The notes: generated by a model from the sequence alone, not told the origin. A stretch of DNA of 64,000 bases from Spongiibacteraceae bacterium UBA5047 (GCA_002415025.1 DIBR01000002.1:79412-143411), one strand, 5' to 3'; counted from the first letter of the stretch, positions 32,861 to 42,845 are shown. A program made the numbers and translations.

Positions 32861-35800
32861 ATGAGTAGAGTTGTATTCGACTTTCAGAACTTGATGGCGC
32901 GCAAACGGATTTTGGGCGCGCTGTGGTTAACGTTTTCTCTCCCGGTATTGGCCGAGCTATCGGTGTCGGATACACCCCTGTCGCTGGCTGCCGGGGTAGC
33001 CCCGAATATTGTTCTGGCCATCGATGATTCTGGCAGCATGGATGCAGAGATACTGATGCCTACCAATGACGGCGCACTGTGGTGGCATACCGGCAATGAG
33101 AGTTTTGTTGGCCTCAACGCCGAAGATAATGAAGAAAGTGCAGTAATTAATGTGAACCGACAGGGGGGTGCGAATGGCACCTGGAAGAAGTACGTGTACC
33201 TGTTTCCCAATGGCCACGGCGCAGCCGAGGGAAGGCGGGTTTATAACGATCGCAGCAATGATCACTTTGCGGTGCCGCCCACCGCAGAATTTGCTTTTGC
33301 GCGTTCTCCGGACTACAACAAGGCCTATTTTAACCCGCTTGATCTCTATGTGCCCTGGCCAACGGTCGGCAGCAATAGCTTTTCCAGTGTCGACCCGGCT
33401 GCCGCTCCGAGCGACCCTGTGCGTGGCAGTTTTACCTTTAATCTGACGGCAGACATTAACGCCGGTGGTGACAACTACACATTCAGGTTTTTCAGGGGGA
33501 TGACCTTGCCGAATGGCAATACGGCGTCCGGCAACTCCAATCGGCAGGTGCGGTATTCCCCCGCCACATTCTATTTGAAGGAGGCACTGCCCTCAGCCTT
33601 TGGTTATACCGGTGCTACTCTGACCGGAGCGGCGCCCGATGGCAGCAGTCTTATTGGCTATCAGATCAAACCGGTAAACTTTTCCAGTACCGCTGCCTAC
33701 AACGTCATGATGCAGAACTTTGCCAACTGGTTTTCCTACTACCGCAAACGACACTTGGCCACCCGCGCGGGCGTAGCGTTGTCATTTTTTGATGTAAAAA
33801 ATGCGAGGCTCGGAGAGTTTACGATTAACAACCGCGATACCGTCGCCATGAAAACGCTGAGCGTTGACACTGAACGCAATGCCATCTTCAGTCAGATATA
33901 TTCTCGTGGCGGAAACAGTGCCGGCACGCCAAACCGGCAGGCTCTGAACCATATTGGTACGCAACTGCAAAGAACAGGCAGCGCTGCGCCAATTACCCAT
34001 GCATGCCAGGCCAACGCAGCTATCCTCTTTACTGATGGTTACAGCAATCCGGGAGGGATAAGCAGTGTCGCCAATGCAGATGGTGATAAGGGCTCTCCCT
34101 ATGCGGATACGCAATCGAACACCATGGCCGACATTGCTATGTACTACTATGCCAATAACTTGCGTCCCGATTATGCTGCCGGCCAGGTTCCCGTAGACAA
34201 GGATTGCAATCTAGGCTCACCTCCGCCGTCACTGGATTGCAACACCAATCCCCATATGCTGACTTACGCGGTAACTCTGGGTACGCGCGGGTTCCTGTTT
34301 GACCCCGAGTCCCCCGCGAACCCCTATATAAGCACACCCGTCTGGCCGAGCGAATTTCCGGCGCGCAGCCCCACGGCAGTTGACGATCTCTGGCATGCCA
34401 CCATTAACGGTCGCGGTGAATTGCTGAATGCCAGCAAACCGGTGGAAATTGCCGGCAAGCTAAAGTCGGCGGTGACGAAAATTCTACAGTCTGTGGGCTC
34501 CGCCTCGGCAGTGGCGGCCAACTCAACCCGGCTTGATACGGAAACGCTGGTTTTTCAGGCGCGCTACGATAGCCGGGACTGGTCCGGGCAGATACTCGCT
34601 TATCAGGTGGAAAGTGACGGGGCGCTGAGCGAGATTGCGTGGAACTCGCAAAACGCCGGTAAAATTCCCGAGGCTGCGTTGCGAAATATTTTCACCTGGA
34701 CAACCTTGAGTGATGGTTCCACCGGCGGAGCGACCAGCTTTCAGTGGGATTTGCTTCACTCCAGTCAGCAAGCCTTGGTAACGCAAGGAGTGGATGTGGC
34801 TGAGGTGGGCACGGTTGGTCCGCAGCGTGTTGCGTGGTTGCGCGGTGATCAAAGTCTGGAGGGCGTAAATGAAGGGTTTCGTATTCGCTCCCACCGTCTC
34901 GGCGACATTGTAAATTCCAACCCGTTCTACCACGGCGGACAGGATTTTGGTTTCGGAAAGCTGAGCGGCGCGGAAGGCTCAAGCTATGCGGCCTATTTAT
35001 CGAGAAAGGCTGGCGAGCCCGCCATGCTCTATGTGGGCGCCAACGACGGTATGTTGCACGCTTTCAGGGCCAGTGACGGCGTTGAGCAATTTGCCTATGT
35101 GCCGTTTGCTGTATACAGCAATCTTCACCACTTGATAACGCCCGATTATGATCACAAGTATTTTGTCGACGGCTCACCCCGGGTTATGGATGCCTATTTC
35201 GGGAACGCCTGGCATTCGGTGTTGGTGGGAGCGACCGGGGCAGGCGGCGGTTCGGTTTTTGCCATTGATGTATCTGATCCGGATAGCTTGAGTGCCAATG
35301 ATGTTCTGTGGGACTTTTCCACGACAAGCGACGCAAGTCATAAGCTGGGTCTTGCCATGAGTGACCCGGTCGTGGCTCGTCTGGAAAGTGGTGATTGGGT
35401 GGCCATTTTCGGTAACGGTTATAACAGCGCGGATACAGTAAAACTGTTTGTGGTCAGCTTGTCAGATGGCTCGTTGATGGCGGCAATCGACACCGGTGTC
35501 GACGGCGCCAATAATGGCCTGAGCGACGTTGTACCGGTAGATACAGACGATGACCGTATTACCGAAACTGTTTATGCGGGCGACCTTGCGGGCAATGTGT
35601 GGAAGTTCGATTTAACAAATAGCGCAAGTACAGATTGGCAGGTTGCTTACGCAACCGATGCCTCTGAGCCGACGCCGCTGTATACCGCTACCGATCCGGC
35701 GGGAGCCGCACAAGCAATTACCGGCAAAATGACGGTGGGTCGCCACCCGGATGGCGGCTCTATGGTGTACTTCGGCACCGGGAAATATTTCGAAAACGGC

Positions 35801-36430
35801 GATGCGACGGTTGGCGACACGCCGCAGTTGCAAAGTTTTTACGGCATTCATGACGATGGGGAACCGGTCAGTGGCCGCAGTGTTTTGCAGGGGCAAACCA
35901 TCAGCAATCAGGGCGACTTGTCGTTGGCGGGCACGGATGACAGTGCAGGTTCTGAATTGCGGGTAGTGTCCAACAATGCAGTAGATTACAGCAGCCAAAA
36001 GGGCTGGTATCTCGACCTGAAGCTGACCGGCGAACGTTATGGCGGTGGCGAAAGGGTGATTTATCAACCGACTCTCCGCTATGACCGGGTGATCTTCCCG
36101 ACCCTGATTCCGTCTGCAGACCCCTGTAACTTTGGTGGTACCGGCTGGTTAATGGAGCTGGATGCCATGACCGGCGGGCGTCTGAACTACAGCGTATTTG
36201 ATGCCAATAATGACGGTCTTATCAATAGCGTCGATTGGGTTGAAATTGCCAGCACCTTGTATGCACCCAGCGGCAAAAAGTTTGATCAGATGATTACTCG
36301 CCCCGGCATTGTCGGGGCCGGTGAGAAAGAATATAAGTATACATCTGGTTCGCGCGGCACAATGGGTGTTACTGCCGAGCGCGGTGGTGGCGCGGAGTTG
36401 GGGCGTCAATCATGGTGGCAGTTGCGATAG
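32861..36430 (+). CDS. pilY1: Type IV pilus tip adhesin/mechanosensor PilY1
   Basis: Starting at the ATG at 32861, with AGGAGG 4 bases upstream, the protein has 1189 residues. A VWA-like domain with a MIDAS motif DDSGSM (55-60) lies near the N-terminus. The C-terminal beta-propeller part shows the calcium-binding acidic loop VDTDDDRITET and repeated PilY1 propeller signatures such as YVGANDGMLHAFRASDG. PilY1 proteins cap the pilus and affect surface sensing and adhesion. A plausible signal sequence begins at an internal Met12 (MARKRILGALWLTFSLPVLA). The next gene is the convergent spoT, and no pilE gene follows here. Confidence 0.93.
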   Translation: MSRVVFDFQNLMARKRILGALWLTFSLPVLAELSVSDTPLSLAAGVAPNIVLAIDDSGSMDAEILMPTNDGALWWHTGNESFVGLNAEDNEESAVINVNRQGGANGTWKKYVYLFPNGHGAAEGRRVYNDRSNDHFAVPPTAEFAFARSPDYNKAYFNPLDLYVPWPTVGSNSFSSVDPAAAPSDPVRGSFTFNLTADINAGGDNYTFRFFRGMTLPNGNTASGNSNRQVRYSPATFYLKEALPSAFGYTGATLTGAAPDGSSLIGYQIKPVNFSSTAAYNVMMQNFANWFSYYRKRHLATRAGVALSFFDVKNARLGEFTINNRDTVAMKTLSVDTERNAIFSQIYSRGGNSAGTPNRQALNHIGTQLQRTGSAAPITHACQANAAILFTDGYSNPGGISSVANADGDKGSPYADTQSNTMADIAMYYYANNLRPDYAAGQVPVDKDCNLGSPPPSLDCNTNPHMLTYAVTLGTRGFLFDPESPANPYISTPVWPSEFPARSPTAVDDLWHATINGRGELLNASKPVEIAGKLKSAVTKILQSVGSASAVAANSTRLDTETLVFQARYDSRDWSGQILAYQVESDGALSEIAWNSQNAGKIPEAALRNIFTWTTLSDGSTGGATSFQWDLLHSSQQALVTQGVDVAEVGTVGPQRVAWLRGDQSLEGVNEGFRIRSHRLGDIVNSNPFYHGGQDFGFGKLSGAEGSSYAAYLSRKAGEPAMLYVGANDGMLHAFRASDGVEQFAYVPFAVYSNLHHLITPDYDHKYFVDGSPRVMDAYFGNAWHSVLVGATGAGGGSVFAIDVSDPDSLSANDVLWDFSTTSDASHKLGLAMSDPVVARLESGDWVAIFGNGYNSADTVKLFVVSLSDGSLMAAIDTGVDGANNGLSDVVPVDTDDDRITETVYAGDLAGNVWKFDLTNSASTDWQVAYATDASEPTPLYTATDPAGAAQAITGKMTVGRHPDGGSMVYFGTGKYFENGDATVGDTPQLQSFYGIHDDGEPVSGRSVLQGQTISNQGDLSLAGTDDSAGSELRVVSNNAVDYSSQKGWYLDLKLTGERYGGGERVIYQPTLRYDRVIFPTLIPSADPCNFGGTGWLMELDAMTGGRLNYSVFDANNDGLINSVDWVEIASTLYAPSGKKFDQMITRPGIVGAGEKEYKYTSGSRGTMGVTAERGGGAELGRQSWWQLR

Positions 36431-36457
36431 ATGGACGGTGCTGTAACAGAGTCTGCG

Positions 36458-38620
36458 TTAGTGACGTACGCGGGTTACACGCAGGGCGGCCGGAATATGG
36501 CGAATGCGGCGCATGATATTGGCTAGATGAACCCGTGAGCGTACGCCAATCAGTAGGTGCACGCAGGTAATTTTCGATGTGTCGTCTTCAACACTGATTT
36601 TCTCAATGCTTGCGTCGGCGCCGTTGACTCTGGTAGCTAACACAGCAATTATGCCGCGCTGCTTGGTCAGTTCCACTTTGATTTCAACCGTAAAATCGTG
36701 GTTGATTTCTTCGGCCCACGACAGCGGCACTACCTTCTCGGGCCGGCTGCGCATGTCGATGCTGTTGTGACAATTGTCGGTGTGTACCACCACGCCTTTC
36801 TCCGAGCTGAGCAGGCCAATTATCGGGTCGCCCGGAATCGGGTAGCAGCACTTGGCAAAGTTGACCAAAAATCCTTCGGTGCCATTGATCACCATGGAAT
36901 GCTGCATCAAGGGCGTTTGTTCGGGTTCTGCAGTCGGCGCATTCAGGAGCTGCCGTGCCGTCAAGTACGCAACGCGGTTACCCAGCCCGATTTCTTCGAG
37001 AACAGTATCGAATTTATCGAGCCCGGTGCGGAGCACTAGCTGTTCAACCTGGGAGGGCGGTAAATCTTTCAGTTGGCTGCCAAGGCCGGCGAGGGCCTTT
37101 TCCAACATGCGTTGGCCCAGTTCAACGGCCTCGGTGCGCCGTTGATGCTTCAGGAAGTGTCGGATGGTGGAGCGGGCCTTTGCTGTGACAACATAATTCA
37201 ACCAGCCCGGGTTGGGTTGTGCTCCTTGGGCAGTAATGATTTCAACCGTCTGGCCGCTTTGGAGTACTTCCGACAATGGCGCCAGTCGCCGGTTGATACG
37301 GCATGCTACGCAGTTGTTGCCAATGTCGGTGTGAACCGCGTAGGCAAAGTCGACGGGGGTGGCTCCCGCAGGGAGCTCCAGAATTTCGCCGCGCGGTGTG
37401 AATACGTAGATTTCATCCGGGAACAGGTCAATTTTGACGTTCTCGATAAACTCCAGTGAATTGCCGGCGCGTTGCTGCATTTCCAGCAAGCCCTGTACCC
37501 ATTGCCTGGCGCGCGCGTGACTGCTGGAGCCGGGGGTTTCGCCGTCGGTTTTGTAGAGCCAATGGGCGGCGATGCCGTTGTTGGCCATTTCTTCCATTTC
37601 TTCGGTGCGAATCTGGATTTCAATGGGCACACCATGAAGTCCGAACAGGCCGGTGTGCAGGGATTGATAGCCGTTTGCCTTCGGGATGGCGATATAGTCT
37701 TTGAATTGGCCCGGCACCGGTTTGTAGAGGCTGTGAACGCAGCCGAGTACGCGATAACAGTTGTCGACGGAGTCAACAACAATGCGGAAGGCGTACAGGT
37801 CCATTATTTCGCTGAATGACTTCCGCTTGCTGCGCATCTTTTGATAAATGCTGTAGAGATGCTTCTCCCGGCCGAGCACTCGGGCACTAATGCCTTCTTC
37901 ATCCAGGTAGTTTTCGATGGCTTCGCGAATATTTTCGACGATTTCGCGGCGGTCGCCGCGCATCTTCTTGACGGCCGCGCGGATGCGCTCTGCCCGCATG
38001 GGATACATGGCACTAAAGCCAAGGTCTTCAAATTCCAGCCGGATGTTGTGCATGCCAAGGCGCTGGGCAATGGGTGCATAGATTTCCAGGGTCTCGCGGG
38101 CTATGCGCCGCCGTTTGGCGGGTTGCAGTACGCCCAGGGTGCGCATGTTGTGTAGCCGGTCGGCAAGTTTTACCAGAATGACACGAATGTCCCGCGCCAT
38201 TGCCAGCGCCATTTTCTGGAAATTTTCGGCCTGCTGCTCGGCGCGCGACTCGAACTCGATGCGCGACAGTTTGGAAACGCCATCCACCAGCTCCGCCACA
38301 GTGCCGCCAAACTGGTCGCCGAGGGTCTTTTTATTGATGGCGGTATCTTCAATGACATCGTGCAGCATGGCGGCCATCAGGCTCTGATGGTCCATGTGCA
38401 TGTCGGCGAGTATGGCTGCTACGGCGAGCGGGTGGGTAACGTAGGGCTCGCCGCTGCGGCGGCGTTGGCCCTCGTGGGCTTGTTCAGCGTAATAATAGGC
38501 GCGCTGAACAAGATTGACCTGATCGGGAGAAAGGTAGTCTGCCAGCGTGGTTGCCAGCGCAGCAATAGAGCGTTCCGGTTGCTGACCGTTTTGGGTATGG
38601 AAAATAGAATACTGAAGCAT
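36458..38620 (-). CDS. spoT: Bifunctional (p)ppGpp synthetase/hydrolase SpoT
   Basis: The 720-residue protein has the HD hydrolase domain (HPLAVAAIL...LMAAMLHDVIEDT, ligands near 63-92), the synthetase domain (FKDYIAIPKANGYQSLHTG), TGS (IYVFTPRGEILELP) and a C-terminal ACT domain. Both catalytic halves look intact, so it can make and degrade ppGpp in the stringent response. A GAGGG is present before the ATG at 38620. It follows rpoZ by 18 bp, as part of the conserved gmk-rpoZ-spoT group. It is convergent with pilY1. Confidence 0.97.
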   Translation of the reverse strand: MLQYSIFHTQNGQQPERSIAALATTLADYLSPDQVNLVQRAYYYAEQAHEGQRRRSGEPYVTHPLAVAAILADMHMDHQSLMAAMLHDVIEDTAINKKTLGDQFGGTVAELVDGVSKLSRIEFESRAEQQAENFQKMALAMARDIRVILVKLADRLHNMRTLGVLQPAKRRRIARETLEIYAPIAQRLGMHNIRLEFEDLGFSAMYPMRAERIRAAVKKMRGDRREIVENIREAIENYLDEEGISARVLGREKHLYSIYQKMRSKRKSFSEIMDLYAFRIVVDSVDNCYRVLGCVHSLYKPVPGQFKDYIAIPKANGYQSLHTGLFGLHGVPIEIQIRTEEMEEMANNGIAAHWLYKTDGETPGSSSHARARQWVQGLLEMQQRAGNSLEFIENVKIDLFPDEIYVFTPRGEILELPAGATPVDFAYAVHTDIGNNCVACRINRRLAPLSEVLQSGQTVEIITAQGAQPNPGWLNYVVTAKARSTIRHFLKHQRRTEAVELGQRMLEKALAGLGSQLKDLPPSQVEQLVLRTGLDKFDTVLEEIGLGNRVAYLTARQLLNAPTAEPEQTPLMQHSMVINGTEGFLVNFAKCCYPIPGDPIIGLLSSEKGVVVHTDNCHNSIDMRSRPEKVVPLSWAEEINHDFTVEIKVELTKQRGIIAVLATRVNGADASIEKISVEDDTSKITCVHLLIGVRSRVHLANIMRRIRHIPAALRVTRVRH

Positions 38621-38638
38621 CCAACCCTCAACTGTGCC

Positions 38639-38899
38639 TTAGCCTATCGTGGAATCCATCTCCGAGAGGTCCAGTTCAGGCTCTTCGCGTTCTACGCTGG
38701 CAGCCATAATCTCGGCGGGGGTAATTTTACGTTCGGCTATTTCCCGCAGGGCCAATACGGTTGGCTTGTCGCCTTCCTCACTCACGAGAGGGTCTTTACC
38801 GCCAGTAGCAATTGCGCGTGCGCGCTTGCTGGCAATCATTACCAGATCAAAGCGGTTATCAACGTGCTCAAGACAGTCTTCAACAGTAATTCGGGCCAT
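38639..38899 (-). CDS. rpoZ: RNA polymerase omega subunit
   Basis: The ATG at 38899 gives 86 residues beginning MARITVEDCLEHVDNRFDLV, the family's highly conserved N-terminus. Longer in-frame reading upstream is not used. Omega supports assembly of the beta' subunit, and contacts near it bind ppGpp in E. coli polymerase. The gene lies between gmk and spoT, as in other gammaproteobacteria. Confidence 0.97.
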   Translation of the reverse strand: MARITVEDCLEHVDNRFDLVMIASKRARAIATGGKDPLVSEEGDKPTVLALREIAERKITPAEIMAASVEREEPELDLSEMDSTIG

Positions 38900-38995
38900 G
38901 CGTAAAATCCTGCAAAATCTTGGGAAATCAGCCTTATGGATAGTAAAGGCAATTGACCCGCCAAATGCAAGCATTCCGGCGGGCGGAGGAGTGTA

Positions 38996-39628
38996 TCAAA
39001 ATTGATCAGAGCACGACAGTAGGCTGGTTAATAAATCTGTGTGGCGAATCTGTTGTGAGCTGAGGCTGAGGCGCTGGCAGCGAACGACCGAGACCAAATC
39101 TGCCAGAGCCGTATCGAAGTCGTCATTAATGATGATGTATTCGGCTTCAGGGAAGTGGGACATTTCATCGACGGCGGCGGTCATGCGGCGGCGGATGGTG
39201 GCTTCGTCATCCTGGCCGCGTCCTTGCAGGCGTTCCAGCAACGTGGCTTGCGAAGGTGGCAGGATGAATATGGAGCGGGTATCGGGCATCAGGCGTCGAA
39301 CCTGGGCGGCTCCCTGCCAGTCAATTTCCAGAATAACATCCGTGCCTGCTGCGAGCTGTTCGTTTACCCAGGCTTGGGATGTGCCGTAGAAGTTGTCGAA
39401 AACCTGGGCATGCTCGAGAAAAGCGGCTTCACCCAGCATGCTTTTAAAGGTGTTCAGGTCGACAAAATGATAGTCGACGCCGTTGGTTTCGCCGGGGCGC
39501 TGGCTACGGGTAGTATGGGAAACAGAAACGCGGATATTGTCGATTTCGTTGAGCAATGCGTGAACGAGGCTGGTTTTGCCGGCGCCCGAAGGCGCCGAGA
39601 TAGTGTATAGAATTCCCTGCGTTGCCAT
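38996..39628 (-). CDS. gmk: Guanylate kinase
   Basis: This 210-residue enzyme has the P-loop SAPSGAGKTS (11-20) and the GMP-binding VSHTTRSQRPGETNGVDYHF segment. It phosphorylates GMP to GDP. Its length and layout are normal. A 96-bp gap separates it from rpoZ downstream and it is probably transcribed with it. The gene lies downstream of yicC on the same strand. Confidence 0.97.
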   Translation of the reverse strand: MATQGILYTISAPSGAGKTSLVHALLNEIDNIRVSVSHTTRSQRPGETNGVDYHFVDLNTFKSMLGEAAFLEHAQVFDNFYGTSQAWVNEQLAAGTDVILEIDWQGAAQVRRLMPDTRSIFILPPSQATLLERLQGRGQDDEATIRRRMTAAVDEMSHFPEAEYIIINDDFDTALADLVSVVRCQRLSLSSQQIRHTDLLTSLLSCSDQF

Positions 39629-39716
39629 GTGCGCGTTCGTATCCTGTTGTCAGAGGCTGTTCTTATAGGTGTTGTTATTGGCGAGAGGACGCTGCCATCA
39701 TAGCAGCAATCGCGAC

Positions 39717-40586
39717 TTATTCTATATTCTGGATCTGCTCGCGCATCTGTTCTATAAGTACTTTCAACTCAACGGCGGCCTGAGTGCTGTCGGCGACCAC
39801 GGCTTTTGACGAAAGTGTGTTGGCTTCGCGATTGAGTTCCTGCATCAGGAAATCCAGTTTGCGGCCGCAGGCGCCTCCTTGGCTCAGAATGCGCTGTACT
39901 TCCTGAACGTGAGTGTCGAGGCGGTCCAGCTCTTCGGCGACATCGATCTTCTGGGCGAGCAGGGCAATCTCGGCTTCGAGTCGCTCCTTGTCTAACTGAA
40001 CTTGCAGGGCCTCCAGCCGTTGGTGCAATTTGTCGCGTTGGGCCTGAACAAGTAATGGCATGGTGCTGCGCAATTGCACAGTGATGTCCTTTATTTGTTC
40101 AAGGCGCTGCTCGATAAGGCCTTTAAGTTCGCTGCCCTCGCGTTCGCGACCGCCTTGCAATTCTGCCAGTGCCTTTTTAAACAGGCTCAGCAGGGCCTGC
40201 TGTATGTTGTCCGTATCGATTTGTGTTTCGCCAACAATACCTGGCCATTGCAGTAGCGCTAGCGGGTTGATGCTTGCGGGGTGCTGCAACTTGTCGTGGA
40301 CAGATTCTGTTGCCGTTATCAGTTGGCTCAGCAGTTCCTGGTTGATCTGCAGGTTGGCGTCGTGTTGATGTTGCGTGTTGATACGCAGTGTAACTTCCAC
40401 CTTGCCTCTGCTCAGCGATTTGCGCAGCGCGTCCCGCAAGGCCGGTTCCAGTCCTCGCCACAGCTCAGGCAGTTTGAAGCTTAAATCCAGGTAGCGCTGG
40501 TTGACCGAGCGAATCTCCCAGGCGCAGGTTCCCCAAGGGTGTTCCTGACGCTGGTGGGCAAACGAGGTCATGCTGCGAACGGACAA
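39717..40586 (-). CDS. yicC: YicC family endoribonuclease-like protein
   Basis: The start is best placed at a TTG at 40586, 7 bases after an AGGAG. It gives a protein beginning SVRSMTSFAHQRQ, matching E. coli YicC (MIRSMTAFAR). An ATG at 40571 exists but would remove the conserved start. The 289-residue protein contains the YicC N- and C-terminal domains (TCAWEIRSVNQRYLDLSFK, and KLDFLMQELNREANTLSSK). E. coli YicC has been described as an endoribonuclease acting on regulatory RNA. It is divergent from rph, as in Pseudomonas. Confidence 0.9.
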   Translation of the reverse strand: MSVRSMTSFAHQRQEHPWGTCAWEIRSVNQRYLDLSFKLPELWRGLEPALRDALRKSLSRGKVEVTLRINTQHQHDANLQINQELLSQLITATESVHDKLQHPASINPLALLQWPGIVGETQIDTDNIQQALLSLFKKALAELQGGREREGSELKGLIEQRLEQIKDITVQLRSTMPLLVQAQRDKLHQRLEALQVQLDKERLEAEIALLAQKIDVAEELDRLDTHVQEVQRILSQGGACGRKLDFLMQELNREANTLSSKAVVADSTQAAVELKVLIEQMREQIQNIE

Positions 40587-40735
40587 GATTGTTCTCCTGC
40601 TGGGGCGTGGCCGCACATTGTAACCTGACTTTTAAAATTGATCAGGGCATTAGCGGGGGGAATGCGGCATATTGCCGCCGCCTGCCTGTTATACTTGCGG
40701 GCTTATTGAGTGTTATAGACAGCAGGAGTTTTCTT

Positions 40736-41461
40736 ATGGATCGACCCAGTGGCCGCAATACCAACCAGTTGCGTGAAGTCCGGATTACCCGCCATTTTAC
40801 TTGCCACGCCGAGGGGTCGGTACTGATTGAAATGGGCAATACCAAAGTCATTTGTACGGCGTCAGTGGATCATTCCGTGCCGCCGTTTTTGCGCGGCAAG
40901 GGGCAGGGCTGGGTTACCGCAGAGTATGGCATGCTGCCGCGTTCAACGGGTTCGCGCATGGGGCGCGAAGCTGCGCGTGGCAAGCAGGGTGGTCGTACCC
41001 AGGAAATTCAGCGTTTGATTGGGCGCTCGCTGCGCGCGGCGGTTGATATGAAAAAGCTCGGCGAAAATACCATTCAGATCGATTGCGATGTGATTCAGGC
41101 TGATGGCGGTACGCGTACGGCGTCCATTACCGGCGCCTATGTCGCTCTGGCCGATGCGATTGCAACGCTGCTGGAAAGCGGGCGTATTACCGAAAACCCG
41201 ATTGCGCAGCAGGTGGCGGCTGTTTCGGTCGGGGTTTACGAGGGGGAGGCGGTGCTGGATCTCGATTATCCTGAGGATTCGAGTGCCGAAACCGATATGA
41301 ATGTAGTCATGGGGTCTGATGGCGGTTTTATTGAGGTTCAGGGGACGGCAGAAGCGGCACCCTTCGGCCGCCAGGCGCTGGACGCGATGCTGGATCTTGC
41401 CGAGGCGGGCATCGCCGAGTTGTTTGAGGCCCAGGCACGGGCGCTGACGCAGGCCGGCTGA
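40736..41461 (+). CDS. rph: Ribonuclease PH
   Basis: The 241-residue protein starts at the ATG at 40736 with AGCAGGAG upstream. It has the phosphorolytic motifs WVTAEYGMLPRSTGSR, RGKQGGRTQEIQRLIGRSLR, IDCDVIQADGGTRTASITG and the C-terminal PFGRQALDAMLDLAEAG. RNase PH trims tRNA 3' ends using phosphate. It faces yicC across a 149-bp divergent region and is followed by a bidirectional terminator. Confidence 0.97.
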   Translation: MDRPSGRNTNQLREVRITRHFTCHAEGSVLIEMGNTKVICTASVDHSVPPFLRGKGQGWVTAEYGMLPRSTGSRMGREAARGKQGGRTQEIQRLIGRSLRAAVDMKKLGENTIQIDCDVIQADGGTRTASITGAYVALADAIATLLESGRITENPIAQQVAAVSVGVYEGEAVLDLDYPEDSSAETDMNVVMGSDGGFIEVQGTAEAAPFGRQALDAMLDLAEAGIAELFEAQARALTQAG

Positions 41462-41532
41462 GTTTTGCGGGGGTAGGGCCGGGAATAAGCGCAGCGTTTC
41501 CGGCCGGTGCCCGCAGGTAAAGCCCACAAAAA

Positions 41533-41557
41533 AGCCCGGACAATGCCGGGCTTTTTT
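41533..41557. terminator. Bidirectional intrinsic terminator between rph and rpmG
   Basis: A 7-bp stem (AGCCCGG paired with CCGGGCT, loop ACAATG) is flanked by an A run on the left and a T run on the right, so it can end rph and, read from the other strand, the rpmB-rpmG operon. Confidence 0.9.
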
Positions 41558-41576
41558 GTACTCGAAAGCAGCCGTG

Positions 41577-41747
41577 TTACTTGATCTTGGCTTCTTTGTA
41601 CATTACGTGCTTGCGTACAACGGGGTCGTACTTGCTAAATTCAAACTTGTCTGGCGAGTTGCGCTTGTTTTTAACGGTCGTGTAGAAGTGACCTGTGCCA
41701 GCGGAAGACACCAGACGAATTTTCTCGGTTACACCTTTCTTGGCCAT
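41577..41747 (-). CDS. rpmG: 50S ribosomal protein L33, zinc-free form
   Basis: This 56-residue protein (MAKKGVTEKIRLVSSAGTGH...KIK) lacks the CxxC zinc ligands of the C+ form. It follows rpmB by 11 bp on the same strand, the usual pairing. Confidence 0.96.
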   Translation of the reverse strand: MAKKGVTEKIRLVSSAGTGHFYTTVKNKRNSPDKFEFSKYDPVVRKHVMYKEAKIK

Positions 41748-41758
41748 AATTTTCTACC

Positions 41759-41995
41759 TTATACCTTTTCGCCGCGGGCGCGCATGTCAGTGATGACTGC
41801 GTTGATGCCCTTTTTGTCAATGATGCGCATGCCTTTGCTGGAAACGCGCAGGGTTACAAAGCGTTTCTCGTCTTCCAGCCAAAAACGGTGTCGGTGCAGG
41901 TTCGGCAAAAAACGACGCTTGGTGCGGTTTTTGGCGTGGGATACGTTGTTACCGGTTACCGGGCGCTTTCCTGTAACCTGACAAACTCTGGACAT
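41759..41995 (-). CDS. rpmB: 50S ribosomal protein L28
   Basis: The 78-residue protein (MSRVCQVTGKRPVTGNNVSH) is close to E. coli L28 over its length. It heads the rpmB-rpmG unit. The upstream 175 bp to radC hold its promoter. Confidence 0.97.
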   Translation of the reverse strand: MSRVCQVTGKRPVTGNNVSHAKNRTKRRFLPNLHRHRFWLEDEKRFVTLRVSSKGMRIIDKKGINAVITDMRARGEKV

Positions 41996-42170
41996 GATAC
42001 TCTCGCTCGCTTCTCAAGCCCTTTTCACAAAGGGTGATGTCAACTCGATTGGCGGTCGCTCGGGCGCTCGCCGGGAATTCTGGACCGAATAGAGGCCGGC
42101 AAAACACCTGCGGCTCAAACGGAGCGCGACTTTATACCAGAACACCCGGCCGATCGCAAGAATTTCAACT

Positions 42171-42845
42171 TTAGATTTCGCCCCGTTCGGCCAGCGAGGT
42201 CACCCGGTGCCCCGCCACAATACAGTGGTCCAGCAGGCGGATATCCACCAGAGCCAAGGCTTCGCGCAAGCGGCTGGTAATTGCGATATCAGCCCGGCTG
42301 GGTTCGGCCACACCCGAAGGGTGGTTGTGGGCAATGATCAGCGCTGCGGCATTGAGTTCCAGCGCGCGTTTGAGCACTTCTCGAGGATAAATGGCCGCGC
42401 CATCGATCGTGCCGAAGAACAGGGGTTCGTAAGCCAGTAGCTGGTGCTGGTTGTCCAGGTAGAGTACGGCGAAGACCTCGCGTTGTTCGTGCCTGAGCTG
42501 GGCCAGTAAAAACTGGCGGGTTGCCTGCGCGCTGCTCATCACGGTGTCCCGGCGCAAGTCTTCGCCAAGGTGGCGGCGGGCCATTTCCAGAATAGCCTGT
42601 AGCTGGGCGTACTTGGCGTCGCCCAAGCCGGGTGACTGGCAGAAGGTTTGCCGACTGGCGGCCAGCAGCTTGCTCAGCGTGCCAAATTGGCCAAGTAGTT
42701 CGCGAGCGAGATCAACGGCCGACTTGCCACGCACACCCGTGCGCAGGAAGATGGCGAGCAATTCGGCGTCGGATAGGCATTGCGGGCCGTGCGCCAGCAG
42801 GCGTTCGCGAGGTCTTTCGGTGGCAGGCCAGTCCCTGATTGTCAT
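42171..42845 (-). CDS. radC: RadC-family JAMM protein
   Basis: The 224-residue protein has the family's HhH-like N-terminal part (ERLLAHGPQCLSDAELLAIF) and the JAMM metal site AHNHPSGVAEPSRAD near the C-terminus. RadC proteins are found beside coaBC in many gammaproteobacteria. The old radC repair role is disputed, so its biological job is not clear. It is divergent from coaBC and read in the same direction as the rpmB-rpmG unit downstream of it. Confidence 0.93.
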   Translation of the reverse strand: MTIRDWPATERPRERLLAHGPQCLSDAELLAIFLRTGVRGKSAVDLARELLGQFGTLSKLLAASRQTFCQSPGLGDAKYAQLQAILEMARRHLGEDLRRDTVMSSAQATRQFLLAQLRHEQREVFAVLYLDNQHQLLAYEPLFFGTIDGAAIYPREVLKRALELNAAALIIAHNHPSGVAEPSRADIAITSRLREALALVDIRLLDHCIVAGHRVTSLAERGEI

